Assembly: GCF_011174705.1 (NCBI RefSeq)
Contig: NZ_JAANIJ010000001.1
Coordinates: 1,550,001-1,614,000 of the forward strand
Source: Tessaracoccus coleopterorum
Lineage (GTDB): Bacteria > Actinomycetota > Actinomycetes > Propionibacteriales > Propionibacteriaceae
Reading direction: 5' to 3'
Length of the DNA stretch: 64,000 nt
A program made the position numbers and the translations under genes. Of the stretch, positions 1-11,053 are shown in pieces. Below the pieces are notes generated by a model. That model was not told where the DNA came from. It worked only from the letters and a program-made list of their open reading frames with translations, and made no database searches. Position 1 is the stretch's first letter. Each line of letters begins with the position of its first letter.

Positions 1-1142
1 CGCTACCCGAGCTCCGCGCCGATCCCGACCGGGCGGGCACCTGGCGCCGACGGTGTTCCTGTTCGAGCACCCCTCACCCCTGCGCAGTTCGACGCGGTCG
101 GCGACGCCATGGCGCTCGGCGAGGTCGGCGTGAGCGTGGTCGCGACGGCCGCCGATGCGCCACACATCGCCCACACGACGATCGACCTGATGCCCGGAAA
201 CGGTAGGCGGGCGGGACAACCTTCACCCCCAACTCGTAGGCGTGCCCGCGCGACGCATGCTGGTCGACCTGTTCCACACGACCGGATCGACCGAGACCCT
301 CCCGCCCCCTGGTGGGCCGAGGACGGCACGGAGCCGTCCAACGTCCTTCCACTCCCCGCACCGAGACCCACGGTGAGGAACACGACATGCCCGAACCTCC
401 AGACCACCGGGACCATCCGACGCTGCAACTCCTCGGCGACGTGGAGCTTCTGGCGCCCGCCGGGCCACCCCGACCAGGGCCGTCGCGCAGTGCATGGAGT
501 ACTGCGCCTGGCTGCTCAGCCACCCGGCTCGACGCCCACCGCGATGTCCCGCGACCTCCTGGTCGCCGAAACCACCCGCCGCTCAAACATGAGCCGGCTG
601 CGCACCTGGCTCGGCTCCGCACCCGACGGCGCCCCGTACCTGCCTGACGCCTACACCGGCCGCATCCGCCTGGACACGCGGGTCTCCTCCGACTGGGAGC
701 GCTTCTGCGCCCTGCTGTCGGGCGGGGTCAACGTGTCCTCGTCGGCCGCGCTGAGGCAGGCGCTACACCTCGTGCACGGAACCCCACTCGGCGCGTTCGG
801 CTTCCAGTGGCTCTGGGCCGAGACCCTGCGATCCGACATGGTGGCGATGATCGTCGATGCCGCGACCGTGCTGGCCGACCGGGCCATCACGCACGAGGAC
901 CTCGATCTCGCGCTCTGGGCCGTGGGCCGGGGCAGGTTGGCCGCCCTGATGACGACCAACTGGCCGTGCGGGCGATCCACGTCTACGCGCTCTCGGGCCG
1001 CACCACCGACCTGGACGACGCCGTTCTCAGGCTGAACCGCACGGTCCGTGCCGCCGGGCGCGACCTCGACCCGGCGTTGGCGCGGCGCGTGCAGCTCGCC
1101 ATCCACCTTTCATCCCACGGGGTGGCCGCAGACGCCGAGTGA
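1..1142 (+). CDS. BTAD-type (SARP-like) regulatory protein, C-terminal part, frame-broken
   Basis: The gene enters from the left edge and ends at TGA near 1142. Reading across at least four frame breaks (about 60, 190, 470 and 945) gives a continuous protein with blocks LLGDVELLAP, QCMEYCAWLL, MSRLRTWLG, LVHGTPLGAF and ARRVQLAIHL. These resemble the winged-helix plus bacterial transcriptional activator domain found at the C-terminus of large actinobacterial LysM/BTAD proteins. The upstream part, including any LysM or membrane segment, lies outside the window. The role is probably regulatory or cell-envelope linked, but the target is unknown. The breaks look like sequencing errors rather than decay, because the reading frame resumes with family-like sequence after each one. 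Family assignment is from pattern recognition only. Confidence 0.5.
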
Positions 1143-1192
1143 CGCTGGAGCCACATCGTCGTTTTGTCCTAGTTTGCCGTCGCCCACACCCT

Positions 1193-1207
1193 GGGAACGG
1201 TGTTCCC
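1193..1207. promoter_or_regulatory. 15-bp perfect palindrome upstream of the DUF5107 gene
   Basis: GGGAAC-GGT-GTTCCC lies 20 bases before the ATG at 1228, in the short gap after the preceding stop. Its position suggests an operator overlapping the promoter or leader of the DUF5107 gene. No cognate regulator is adjacent. Confidence 0.4.
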
Positions 1208-1227
1208 GTCCCGCTAGTTTCGTCTCC

Positions 1228-4200
1228 ATGAACACCGAAGACTCCGCCGTCACGCTCCCCCACCCCTTCCGGGCTGGAGCCAGGCCAGGTGGCGGCCTGG
1301 TCGGAGCCCATCGTCATCGACACCTACGACGTGGAGACCCCTGACGATTACCCGGCGTACCTCGACCGGCGCGTCTACCAGGGGTCGTCGGGCCGCGTCT
1401 ACCCCAGCCGTTCTACGACAGGGTGAGCGGCAGCAAGGCCCCGCGCAGCTGGGAGGCCCTGCACCTCGAGAACGAGTACGTGCGCCTCACCGTGCTGCCC
1501 GAGTTGGGCGGCCGGATCTACTGCGCGATCGACAAGACCCGCGACTACGACTTCTTCTACAAGAACAACGTGATCAAGCCCGCCTGGTGGGCGTCCTCGG
1601 CCCATGGATCTCCGGCGGCGTCGAGTTCAACTGGCCCCAGCACCACCGCCCGGGCACCTACCTGCCCTCCGAGTGGACGATCGAAGAGGAGGCCGACGGG
1701 GCCCGCACCCTGTGGTGCGCCGACCTCGACCCGTTCGCCCGGATGAAGGGCATGCACGGCATCCGGCTCCGCCCGGCAGTTCCGTCATCGAGGCCCGCGT
1801 CCGGCTGTTCAACCGCACCACCGAGGTGCAGACATTCCTGTGGTGGGCCAACGTGGCCGCCCGCGCCGGCGATGACTACCAGTCGTTCTTCCCCACCGAC
1901 GTGCACTTCGTCGCCGACCACGCCAAGCGCGCGGTCACCGGGTTCCCCGCAGCCAACGGGGAGTTCTACGGGATCGACTACCGCGACCGGGTCACCCTGA
2001 GCGACCCGACGGTGACCGAATCGACTGGTACCGCAACATCCCCGTGCCCACCTCCTACATGTGCCTCGGCAGCAGCGACGACTTCTTCGGCGGCTACGAC
2101 CACGGCGTCGGCGCCGGGTTCGTGCACTGGGCCGATCACCGCGTCTCCCCCGGCAAGAAGCAGTGGACCTGGGGCAACGATCCGTTCGGGTGGGCGTGGG
2201 ACCGCAACCTCACCGACACCGACGGCCCGTACGTCGAGTTGATGGCAGGCGTCTACACCGACAACCAGCCCGACTTCACCTTCCTGCTGCCCGGCGAGAC
2301 CAAGACCTTCAGCCAGTACTGGTACCCGATCCAGGGCATCGGTGCCGCGCACCAGGCCACCCTGGAGGGCGCCGTCCACCTGTCGCTCGACGGTGATGTC
2401 GCGACGCTGAACTTCGTTCCGACCCGCGCCGGCGACCTCCGCCTCACACTTGACCTCGACGACGGCGAGGTCTGGGCCGAGGACGTCGCCGCCGCTCCCG
2501 GCGAGCCGGTGCTCCGCCAGGTGCGCCTGCCCCGCCCGGCCGACCTGCCTGCGCTCACCGCGACCGTGCGCAGCGGCGACGAGGTGCTGCTGGCCTGGCG
2601 GCCCGCCCCATCCCCGACCACGTCGACCTGCCCGACCCGGCGACCGAGCAGCCCGCCCGGACAGCATCGCCAGCATCGACGAGCTCTACCTCACCGGCGT
2701 GCACCTCGAGCAGTACCGGCACGCCACCCGCTCCCCGGAGCCCTACTGGGAAGAGGCGCTGCGCCGCGACCCCGGCGACACCCGCACCAACACGGCGATG
2801 GGCGCCCGTCGCTACCACGACGGAAGGCTCGACGAGGCGGAGACGCACCTGCGTCGGGCAGTCGCACGCCTTGTCAAGCTCAACCCCAACCCCGCGACGG
2901 CGAGGCCCACTACCTGCTGGGCCTGGTGCTGCTGGCCCGCGGCGACCTGCGCGGGCGGACGCGGCCTTCGGCAGGCTGGCTGGAACGCCGCCTGGAAGGC
3001 GCCGAGCGAGCTGGCCCTCGCCCGGATCGCGGCCACCACGGGTGAGTGGGGCGACGCCGTCCGCCGCGCGGGCGAGGTACTCACGCTCGACACCCGCAAC
3101 TCGCAGGCCCGCGCCATCCGCGTGATCGGGCTCCGCGCGCTGGGGCGCGACGGCGAGGCCGCGGCCGAGCTCTCCGCCGCCAGGCTCGACGACCCGCTCG
3201 ACTGGTGGCTCCGCAGCCTCGACGGCGACACTGATGCCGACGCGGCGACCCTGATCGACGTCGCGCTCGAGTTCGCCAGCCTCGGCCGCCTCGGCGACTC
3301 CCTCACCGCCCTCGACAGCGCCGAACGGCGCGAGCGCGACCGCCCTGTGCCGGGCATGAGCAACCAGATCCCGCTGATCCGCCTGCACCGGGCCGACCTG
3401 CTGGCCCGCTCCGGTGAGGGCGCGGCGGCCGACGACGAACTCGCGGCCGTCACAGCCGAGGGGCACCGGGGCTGCTTCCCGGCGGGCTCGACGACGCCCT
3501 CATGCTCGGTCGAGTGCATGCGGCCCGCCCGACCACGCCGGTGCCGCCGCCCTGCTCGGCCACTGGCTCTACGCCCACGGCCGCGCCGAGGAGGCGATCG
3601 CCGCCTGGTCGGTGGCCCGCAGGACCCGGTGTCGCTGCGCAACCGCGGTGTCGCCGCGTTCAACCACCAGTACGACGCCGCGCTGGCCGTGGAGTGCTAC
3701 GACGAGGCCCTGCGGCTCTCACCCCGGGACCCGCGCCTCTGGTTCGAGCGCGACCAGCTCGCCAGGCAGCTCGGCGAGCCGCTCGAGGCCCGGATCACCC
3801 GCCTCGAGGCCGTCCGCGACATGGTGGCCGCCCGCGACGACCTGACAGTCGAGTACACCAACCTGCTCATCCGGCTCGGCCGCCTCGACGAGGCGCACGA
3901 CCTGCTGCTCCGGCACGAGTTCCATCCCTGGGAAGGTGGCGAGGGACGCGCACTTGCCGCTTGGGAGGACGCCAACCTCGGGTTGGCCCGACGGGCACTC
4001 TCCGGTGGTGACGCCGAGGCCGCGCTCGCGTCCGCCGAGGCCGCCTGGGCACCCTGCCCACCCTCGGCGAGGACAGGCACCCGCTTGCCAACGCGGCGCA
4101 CCTCGACCTGGTGACCGGTGACGTGCTCGCGGCGCTCGGCCGGGACGCCGAGGCAACGGCCGCGTGGGAGCGGGCGGCCGCCTCGCGCGGCGACTTCGTC

Positions 4201-4551
4201 TCCATGGCGACCACCGAGTTCAGTGAGCGGTCGATCTGCTCGGTCCACGCGCTGCGACGGCTCGGCCGCGAGGGTGAGGCCGACGATCTGGCCAGGGCGT
4301 TGTCCGACTGGGCGGTCGCGCTGCGCGACGTTCCCGCCATGGTCGACTACTTCGCCACCTCGCTGCCCACCATGCTGCTGTTCCACGAGGATCTGCAGCG
4401 GCGCCGGGAGCTGACGTGCGACACCATCGCGGCGCAGGCGGCGCTCGCTCTCGGTGACGGCGCGGCCGCGGCGAGGCTCGCGGCCGACGTGCTCGCCGTC
4501 GACCCGGCCGACCCGCATGCCTTGGAGGTGGCCTCGGCCGTCTCCGCCTGA
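1228..4551 (+). CDS. DUF5107 domain protein with C-terminal TPR repeats (frame-broken)
   Basis: The reconstructed protein is about 1,105 residues, the usual size for this family. The N-terminal half carries the DUF5107 pattern: LENEYVRLTVLPELGGRIY, then ISGGVEFNWPQHHRP, FLWWANVAA and GHHWGPYQ-like tryptophan-rich segments such as WTWGNDPFGWAWDRN. This beta-sandwich class is related to aldose-epimerase-like sugar-binding folds. From about 2680 onward the sequence is helical repeats (EALRRDPGDTRTNTAMG, AVECYDEALRLSPRDPRLW) typical of tetratricopeptides. No signal peptide is visible, so it is probably cytoplasmic. Frame breaks occur near 1265, 1400, 1580, 1780, 2020, 2620, 2890, 3480 and 4050. 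It precedes a sugar-uptake cluster, which suggests a carbohydrate role, but the biochemical function of DUF5107 proteins is not established. Confidence 0.75.
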
Positions 4552-4571
4552 CCGGTCGCGCAGGTGGCGTA

Positions 4572-4599
4572 GCCCCGGTCTGCAGGCGCAGGCCGGGGC
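4572..4599. terminator. GC-rich hairpin between convergent genes
   Basis: GCCCCGG and CCGGGGC flank an inner CTGC/GCAG stem, giving a long hairpin with a four-base loop. It sits just past the DUF5107 stop and just past the stop of the leftward 4626-5002 gene, so it could serve both. There is no T tract. Confidence 0.5.
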
Positions 4600-4625
4600 G
4601 AACGCATCCTCAGCCCGGTGCGGGG

Positions 4626-5002
4626 TCAGCCGCACTCGTCGCATTCGCCGCTGACCGGAAGCAGCCCGAGCTCGGGGTGGACGGGGCACACCTTGTTGCC
4701 CTGCAACGGCCCCTCGTGCGCCCGCCCAGCTGCGCGTGCGTGGAGAGTGGCCGGAAGGCACCCCGTTCGCGGTGCGCTGCGCATCCGCGGGCTCGCAGCC
4801 CTTCGCGAACTCCAGGAAGCCGGGGTTGACGTACATCACGGTCCGCCCCCTCTCCGCGCATGGATGTAGCTCCCGTCGGGGCCTCCTCGAAGCTGGTCAC
4901 CTCGAGGCGTTCGATCTGCTCGAGGATGTAACTCAGATCGCGGTCGGCCCAGGATCGCCAACGCAGTGCCTGCTCGCGCGACAGTGCGCGGCGGCTCGAC
5001 AT
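4626..5002 (-). CDS. Small protein with C-terminal cysteine motif, unknown function
   Basis: Two breaks (near 4865 and 4740) separate three consistent pieces. These begin MSSRRALSREQALRWRSWAD, pass through MYVNPGFLEFAKGCEPA and end VCPVHPELGLLPVSGECDECG before TGA. The full length is about 125 residues. The terminal C..H/C..C arrangement resembles a small zinc ribbon. The start at 5002 is preferred over the ATG at 5014 because GAGGGA lies about six bases upstream. I do not recognise the family. It is transcribed leftward, convergent with the DUF5107 gene and downstream of the DUF4380 gene. Confidence 0.5.
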
Positions 5003-5085
5003 CGATTCCCTCATGCCCTGATGCTAGGGATGGATGCCGACAGTTTCTGCAACTAGGGACAAGATCTCCCGCCGCCCTTCCCGGG

Positions 5086-5805
5086 TCAGGCCAGATCCCA
5101 GCCGATCTCAAGCGTCGTCGCCTGTCCGGGGCAAGGTCCACGAGCGGCCCGAGGACCTCCAGTTCGACGAGGTGCGCCTGCGGATGCAGCCCCCGAATTG
5201 GGCAAGCGGAGCCCGATCGGGTACTGGAGCCACAGCTCCACCCTCGCGCCGCCGTCCGGATAAGGCGCGCCGTCGATGGCGTCGAAGGTCAGTCGGAGCC
5301 CGGTCCCGTCCCGCGGTCGAGGGCCACGAACCGCTCGGCCGCGGTGAACCCCAGCTTTCCGACGACGTCCTGTACCGGAATCTCCCACGCACCCCCGCGG
5401 TAGCGCCCGGTGTCGATCTCCCCGACCGCCTCGATCATGCGCACGGGTGCCTCGTCCGGGCCGCGCCCACGCGCAGCACCCCGCGCCGGCGAGCCCCACG
5501 GTGGCGACCTGACACACCTCCCACACCGCCCACCGCACCGGATCGGCGCCGACGTTGCGGAACTCGACGCTCTGCCGGAACCGCGACCCCGTGGCGGGAT
5601 GTCGAACGCGCGCGTCACCTGCAGCCCGGTCCGCGGATCGGGCGGGCTCGTCATGGTCAGCCGATGCCCTGCGGCGGTGTCGGCGAGGGTGGCCCGCCAG
5701 GAGCCGGAGTCGAGCACGGGATCGGGTGGCCCGCCCACTGGCCGCGGACCGGCCCTGCGGCCGGTGCGGAACGTCGCTGGCCGCCGGAGAGGCCGGTGAG
5801 TGCAC
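5086..5805 (-). CDS. DUF4380-like (aldose epimerase fold) protein, start uncertain
   Basis: Joined frames read VLDSGSWRATLADTAAG, LTMTSPPDPRTGLQVTRAF, QSVEFRNVGADPVRWAVWEV, YRGGAWEIPVQDVVGK and LRLTFDAIDGAPYPDGGARVE, ending QATTLEIGWDLA. The SPPDPxTGLQ and RNV/PVRWxxWxV blocks are characteristic of DUF4380 proteins, which have a galactose-mutarotase-like beta-sandwich and often accompany glycoside hydrolases. The N-terminus is unclear: upstream bases lack a convincing start, and the protein looks 40-60 residues short, either truly truncated or hidden by frame errors. It lies beyond a strong terminator that ends the GH35 transporter cluster, so it is probably transcribed separately or by read-through. 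A carbohydrate-related role is inferred from context. Confidence 0.55.
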   Translation of the reverse strand: MHSPASPAASDVPHRPQGRSAASGRATRSRARLRLLAGHPRRHRRRASADHDEPARSADRAAGDARVRHPATGSRFRQSVEFRNVGADPVRWAVWEVCQVATVGLAGAGCCAWARPGRGTRAHDRGGRGDRHRALPRGCVGDSGTGRRRKAGVHRGRAVRGPRPRDGTGLRLTFDAIDGAPYPDGGARVELWLQYPIGLRLPNSGAASAGAPRRTGGPRAARGPCPGQATTLEIGWDLA

Positions 5806-5902
5806 GCGCTGCAGGACGCGCGGTTCGCTCGCCGCGGACGCCCTGGCCCACCTGTTCGGCTGACCGGGGACCGCGTCCGACGGGGCAACGCCACCACGGA
5901 AG

Positions 5903-5940
5903 AGGGCGGCGCCCCACCTGGTAGGTGGGGGCGCCGCCCT
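5903..5940 (-). terminator. Strong intrinsic-type hairpin after the GH35/ABC cluster
   Basis: AGGGCGGCGCCCCACCT and AGGTGGGGGCGCCGCCCT pair around a 3-base loop. The only mismatch is four C against five G, itself a likely homopolymer undercall. It begins 15 bases past the stop of the solute-binding protein gene. Confidence 0.75.
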
Positions 5941-5954
5941 CGTTCAGCAGAGAC

Positions 5955-7300
5955 TCACTGCATGAAGCCGTTGGACTTCGCGTAGGCCTCGAGGTCGGTC
6001 TGCCAGGCCTTGTAGGCCTCGGTCAGGGTGCCGGAGCCGTTGTAGGCGCCGTTGACCTTGTCGCCGAAGATCGAGTTGGCGTAGACCTGGAACGGCAGGT
6101 AGCTCCAGCCGGGGAGCACGTCGGCAGCGGCCTGGGCCAGCACCTTGTTGTACTCCTGGCCACCGAAGTACTCATCGGTGTGGGCCAGCCATTCGGCGTT
6201 GTCGAGGTCGGCGGTGGTCGCCGGGAAGTTGCCGCCGGCGATGCGGATCGGGGCGCCGTCACCGTTGGAGACGTACTCCACGAACTTGTAGGCCGCCTCC
6301 TTCTTCTCGCTCGACTCGAGGATCGCGATGGAGGAGCCACCGTTCTCGGAGTTGGCCTTCTTGCCTGCCTCGGGAACCGGCGTCGTGGCGACGCGGAACT
6401 TGCCGGAGGCCTCGGGGCCGAGCCGATCAGGTTCGCGGGCATCCAGGCGCCCGTGATGAGGCTGGCGAGGGTGCCGTCGCCGAGGCCCTTGAACCAGTCG
6501 TCGGACCAGCCGGAGACCTTCGTGTTGATGAGGTCCTCGTCGATCATCTTCTGCCAGAACTCGGCGAACGAGACGACGCCCGCGTCACCCAGGTTGATGG
6601 TGACGGACTGGCCGTCGATGCCGAACGGCTTGCCACCGGCGAGCCACATCATCGAGGTGTGGAAGCCGGCGTCGCCGTTGTCGGAGGTGATGTAGTTGTT
6701 CGGGCCGAGCGCGCGGATCTTCTTGGCGGCCTCGTAGAACTCCTCCCACGTTGCGGGCGGGGCGGCGATTCCGGCCTTGGTGAAGACCTCTTCGTTGTAG
6801 AACAGGGCCATCGGCCCGGAGTCGACCGGCAGACCGAAGACCTTGCCGCTCTCGGCAAGCGTGACGGCATTCCAGGTGCCGGTCGTGTACTTGTCCTTGA
6901 GATCGGCGGCGCCGAACCCGGACAGGTCGGCGAGGCGACCGGGGATGGCGTACTGGCCGACGGCGTAGTACTCGATCTGGGCGATGTCGGGCGCACCGGA
7001 GCCGGCGGCGATCGCGTTGTCGAGCTTCGTGTAGGTGTCGCCTGCACCACCGACGTTCTCGAGGTTGATCTTGATGTCGGGGTTGGCCTTCTGGAAGGCC
7101 TCGACGACCGGCGTCAGGGTGGGCTCCCACGCCCACACCGTCAGCTCGGTGGTCTCACCGGTGGTGGGGGCCGAGGCGGAGGCGGAGGTGGTGCCACCCG
7201 CGGTCGGCGAGGCCGCCGGGGTGGTGCCGCCGCCACAGGCGGTGAGCCCGACGGCGAGGGTCGACGCCAGGGCGGCGCCGAGGATCTGCTTGATCTTCAT
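5955..7300 (-). CDS. Sugar ABC transporter solute-binding lipoprotein (family 1)
   Basis: This is the extracytoplasmic sugar receptor for the importer encoded just upstream. The N-terminus has KIK, a hydrophobic stretch and the lipobox LTAC, followed by a Ser/Thr/Ala-rich linker, so it is a membrane-anchored lipoprotein. The body has the family-1 pattern: ELTVWAWEPTLTPVVEAFQK, PDIAQIEYYAVGQY, MALFYNEEVFTKAGI, PPATWEEFYEAAKKI, then KKEAAYKFVEYVSNGD and a tail ending DLEAYAKSNGFMQ. Length is about 448 residues. One frame break near 6414-6417 is cured by one extra C in the coding strand (GSAPEASGKFR is restored). A GAGAGGAAA ribosome site precedes the ATG. It is the last gene of the GH35-malF-malG-SBP cluster, 56 bases after the permease. 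Confidence 0.93.
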
Positions 7301-7356
7301 GAGTTTCCTCTCAACAGTGAAGGGATCTTGGGGTTAGGCGGTGGACAGGGACGGGG

Positions 7357-8259
7357 TCATTCCTTGACGCTGCCGGCGGCCAGGCCGGACTGCCAGTAGC
7401 GCTGCAGGAACAGGAAGGCGATGATCAGGGGGATGATCGTCAGGAGCGAGCCGGTGATGATGACGTTCTGCAGCGGGTTGGCTCCACCCGCGGCCGAGTA
7501 GGTCTGCAGCTTGATGTCGTTGAGGCCGGTGGTCAGCGGCTTCCACTTCTCAGACGTGAGCATGATGAGCGGCAGGAAGTAGTTGTTCCAGGTCGCGACG
7601 ATGGCGAACAGGGCGACGGTGACGATGCCGGGGCCGAGCAGCGGCAGCGAGATCCGGAAGAACGTGTTGAACTCGCTCGAGCCGTCGACGCGGGCGGCCT
7701 CGAGCAGCTCGTCCGGCACGGCCTCGGAGGCGAACACCCACATCAGGTAGAAGCCGAACGGGGTGATCAGGCACGGGATGATGACCGCCCACGGCGTGTT
7801 CACCAGGCCGACCTTGCTGAACATCAGGAACAGCGGGACCGTCAGCGCGGTGCTCGGCACCGCGATGGCACCCATGACGACGGCGATGACGCCGCGCCGC
7901 CCGGGGAACTTGTACTTGGCCAGCCCGTAGCCACCCAGCACCGCGAGCAGCGTTGCACCACCCGCGCCGACCACCACGTACATGATCGTGTTGAGGAACC
8001 AGCGGCCGAAGATGCCGTCGCGGTAGGCGAACGTCTGCTTGATGTTGTCGAACAGGGCGAACGAGTCGCCGAAGGCGAACCCGAAGGTCGACACGTAGTC
8101 GGCCTGGGTCTTGGTCGCGCTGATCAGGAGCCAGACGAGCGGGATGAGCGCGTAGATGACGAACAGCGCGGTCAGGACCGTGAACACGACCGACCTGCGT
8201 GGCTTGATCCTCGGGCTGCCCTTGATGGCCTTCGCCCTCATCATGGTGGGTGCGGACAT
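7357..8259 (-). CDS. Carbohydrate ABC transporter permease, MalG type
   Basis: An intact inner-membrane permease of about 300 residues with six hydrophobic segments. The cytoplasmic EAA loop reads ELLEAARVDGSSEFNTFFRI, the contact site for the ATPase subunit. It ends FLFLQRYWQSGLAAGSVKE, the usual MalG-type tail. The ATG at 8259 overlaps the stop of the preceding permease (TGATG), implying translational coupling. A GTG three bases upstream is an alternative start. No ATPase gene is in this cluster; as is common in actinobacteria, a shared MsiK-like ATPase elsewhere probably energises it. Confidence 0.94.
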   Translation of the reverse strand: MSAPTMMRAKAIKGSPRIKPRRSVVFTVLTALFVIYALIPLVWLLISATKTQADYVSTFGFAFGDSFALFDNIKQTFAYRDGIFGRWFLNTIMYVVVGAGGATLLAVLGGYGLAKYKFPGRRGVIAVVMGAIAVPSTALTVPLFLMFSKVGLVNTPWAVIIPCLITPFGFYLMWVFASEAVPDELLEAARVDGSSEFNTFFRISLPLLGPGIVTVALFAIVATWNNYFLPLIMLTSEKWKPLTTGLNDIKLQTYSAAGGANPLQNVIITGSLLTIIPLIIAFLFLQRYWQSGLAAGSVKE

Positions 8260-9184
8260 CACTTGACGCCTCCCTTCGCGCCCCAGAGCTGCACGACGTA
8301 GGCGACGGCGACCGTGATGAGACCCATCACGATGGCCAGCGTCGCCGAGTAGCTGGGGTTGTTGGCCTCGAACGCGAGGTGGAACGCGTAGAAGTTGGGG
8401 GTGAAATAGGTGGTGATGGTGTTGCCCGCCATCTGCTGCAGGACGTTCGGCTCGTTGAAGAGCTGGAAGCTGCCGATGATCGAGAAGATGACGGCGATCA
8501 TCATGGAGCCGCGGATCGCGGGGAGCTTGATCGCCTTAATGACGTTCCACTCGCTCGCGCCGTCGATCGCGGCCGCCTCGTAGAGCGATCCGGGGATCGT
8601 CTTGAGGGCGGAGTAGAAGATCAGCATGTTGTAGCCGATGAACTCCCAAGTGACGATGTTGCCGATGCCGACCCAGATGAGCGACGGGCTGAAGAAGTCG
8701 ACCGAGGTGCCGAGCAGGTTGTTGACCTCACTCATCACGCCGTATCTGGTGCCGTACATGAAGCCCACATCAGCGTGGCGACGACGGCAGGGATGGCGTA
8801 GGGGAGGAACACCGCGACGCGGAAGAAGTTGGCGCCCCAGATCCGGCCTGAGTCGATCGCGAGCGCAAGGAACATGGAGATCAGGAGCATGATCGGCACC
8901 TGGATGAGCAGGAACAGCGCCACGCCGACGACACCTGACCAGAAGTTGGGGTCGGCGAAGAGTTTGACGTAGTTGTCGAAGCCGACGAACTGCTCTCCCT
9001 GGGAGACGCCCCACACCATCTTGGGCTGGAAGAAGGACAGGTAGATCGCGTAGATCAGCGGAGCGATGAACACGATCACGAAGAAGAAGAGGAACGGCCC
9101 CACGAACATCCAGCCGCGCCAGTCGCGCTTCCGCTTCCTCGTGATGAGACTCGCCGCGGTGCTGCGGGCTTCCATGACTGTCAT
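8259..9184 (-). CDS. Sugar ABC transporter permease, MalF type
   Basis: About 308 residues: RDWRGWMFVGPFLFFFVIVF begins the first membrane segment, the periplasmic loop contains FVGFDNYVKLFADPNFW, and the EAA loop reads SLYEAAAIDGASEWNVIKAI. One frame break near 8765 (a GGG run) is cured by adding G, giving LMWGFMYGTRYG. The start ATG follows GGAGG at 9-10 bases. It lies 12 bases after the GH35 stop and overlaps the next permease by one base, so the three genes form one operon. It pairs with the MalG-type permease to form the channel. Confidence 0.93.
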
Positions 9185-9196
9185 GTGGGTTGCCTC

Positions 9197-10931
9197 CTAT
9201 GCCTCGGTGTGACCGAGACGGGGAGCGGACACGAAGGTGGCGACCGGACGGGCGGCCGCGTCGAGTTCCCAGACCACGATCCTGTTGCCCGCGGGGCGCA
9301 GGAGCGGACCGGGCACGTACATGGTCTCGGTCGGCCCTGCGGACCAGTACCGGCCGAGCAGGAACCCGTTGACCCAGACGAGGCCGGTGCCGAACCCCGT
9401 CGTGTCGAGGAACAGATCGACGCCCGGCTCGGCGTCGAAGTCACCGCCCAGCAGGACGGGACCCGCCAGGGGGCGGTCGGCCGGCAGCGCCACGGCACCG
9501 TCGGTCAGGCCGGGCATCGCGTCGTGGTCGACGATGGAGACCGCCCAGTGCGTGAGGTCGCGGGTCGCGGTGCGGGCCGGGCCGATGAGCCCCTTGGACT
9601 CCCCGAGACGGCCCGCGTAGTTGACGCGGCCGAGATCCTCGACGAGCAGACGGAGCCGTCCGGCGCCGGGCAGGGCAAGCGAGCGCTGATGCTGGGTGCG
9701 TTCGATGGTGCCGACGGGGCGGCCGTCGAGGAACGCGAAGACGCGGTCGCGGACCTCGTCGAACACGACCACCCGGTCGGCGTCGGTGACGTCCGTCTCG
9801 TAGACGGCGAAGCTCGCCTCAGGGTCGACCTCATCCTGCAGCGGCAGCCGGTCGAAGACCTCGGGGACGCCGACCGCGGCCGCCCAGTCGGAGCGGCCGA
9901 GGGCCACCTCGAACTCGGGGCCGCCACCCGCCCTCAGGGGTCTCCTCAGGCACCGGGGCGTACCGCGCGATGACCTCACGGAAGGCGTCGAATTTGGGCC
10001 CGGGGGTGCCGTCCTCGCTCAGCGGCGCGTCGTAGTCGTACGACGTGATGGTCGGCACGTAGACGCCCTTGTCGTTCGCGCCGTTGTAGAGCGCGAAGTT
10101 CGTCCCGCCGTGCAGCATGTACAGGTTGACGCTGCCTCCCACGGCCAGGAGCGCGTCGAGGTCGGCCGCGCTCTGCTCGGGTGCGGTGATGTGGTGCTCG
10201 CGGCCCCAGCTGTCGAACCAGCCGTCCCAGAACTCGGTGCACATCAGCGGCCCTGTCTCCTGGTGCCGGCGGAGCACCTCGAGCCGCTCGGTCGTGCGGG
10301 ATCCGAAGGTTCCGGTGCGGAGCAGCTCCGGGAGCCCCCCGCGGCCGAGCATCTCGTCGTTGGCCTGATCACAGGTGAACAGCGGTACGTCGATGCCCTG
10401 GGCCTTGATGAGTTCGACGAGCGAGCGCAGGTATGCGGCATCGTCGCCGTAGGCGCCGTACTCGTTCTCGACCTGCACCATGAGGACGTTGCCGCCCCGG
10501 CTGATCTGGCGCTCTCTGACCAGTGGCAGCAACTGCGCGTAGTACGCGGCGGTGGCGTCCATGTATCGCGGGTCGCTGGTCCGCACACGGATGCCGGGCT
10601 TAGCCGTCAGCCAGGTCGGCATACCTGCATTGCGCCACTCGGCGCAGATGTAGGGGCCGGGGCGCACGATCGCGTAGAGCCCGTGCTTGGCGGCCAGATC
10701 GAGGAAACGGCCCAGATCGTGCCAGCCGTCGGTGCGGAACTCGCCCTCGCGGGAGGAGTGGAAGTTCCACGCGACATAGGTGTCGATCGTGTTGAGGCCG
10801 AGCTGGCGGGCCTTGATGATCCGGTCCTCCCACAGGTCGGGGTGGACACGGAAGTAGTGCAGTGAGCCAGAGATGATCTGGAACTGCCTCCCGTTCAGCC
10901 GGAAGCCGTCATCGGCTACCACGAAGGACAC
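9197..10931 (-). CDS. GH35 beta-galactosidase, cytoplasmic
   Basis: About 578 residues with no signal peptide. The TIM barrel begins FRLNGRQFQIISGSLHYFRV and includes LGLNTIDTYVAWNFH and RPGPYICAEWRNAGMPTWL. The acid/base glutamate is in QVENEYG and the nucleophile glutamate in TEFWDGWFDSWG, both at the standard GH35 spacing. The C-terminal jelly-roll part ends VWVNGFLLGRYW and GNRIVVWELD. A frame break near 9935 separates the barrel from the C-terminal domains. It is the first gene of the operon and probably hydrolyses imported beta-galactosides. Candidate LacI sites lie in the 164-base divergent promoter region. Substrate linkage cannot be told from sequence. Confidence 0.93.
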
Positions 10932-10954
10932 ATGCGCTCCTCGTTGAGTTCTGA

Positions 10955-10968
10955 TGTTTACGTCACCA
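10955..10968. promoter_or_regulatory. Candidate LacI half-site pair near the GH35 start
   Basis: TGTTTACGTCACCA shares TGTTWACGT with the second site at 11054. The two bracket the divergent promoter region between GH35 and its LacI neighbour. Dyad symmetry is weak. Confidence 0.35.
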
Positions 10969-11053
10969 TTTGACCACCATCCCGTGCCTCGCGCAAGTCA
11001 CGACTTGATAACGGGGAGTATCACCACAATCATGGTGCTGAACGACTGCACAG

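Noticed and set aside
1228..4551. Calling the DUF5107 gene and other multi-break genes pseudogenes
   Set aside because: The breaks are single-base and mostly lie in C/G runs, and they also affect essential genes. Only genes interrupted by inserted DNA or lacking a domain are called pseudogenes.
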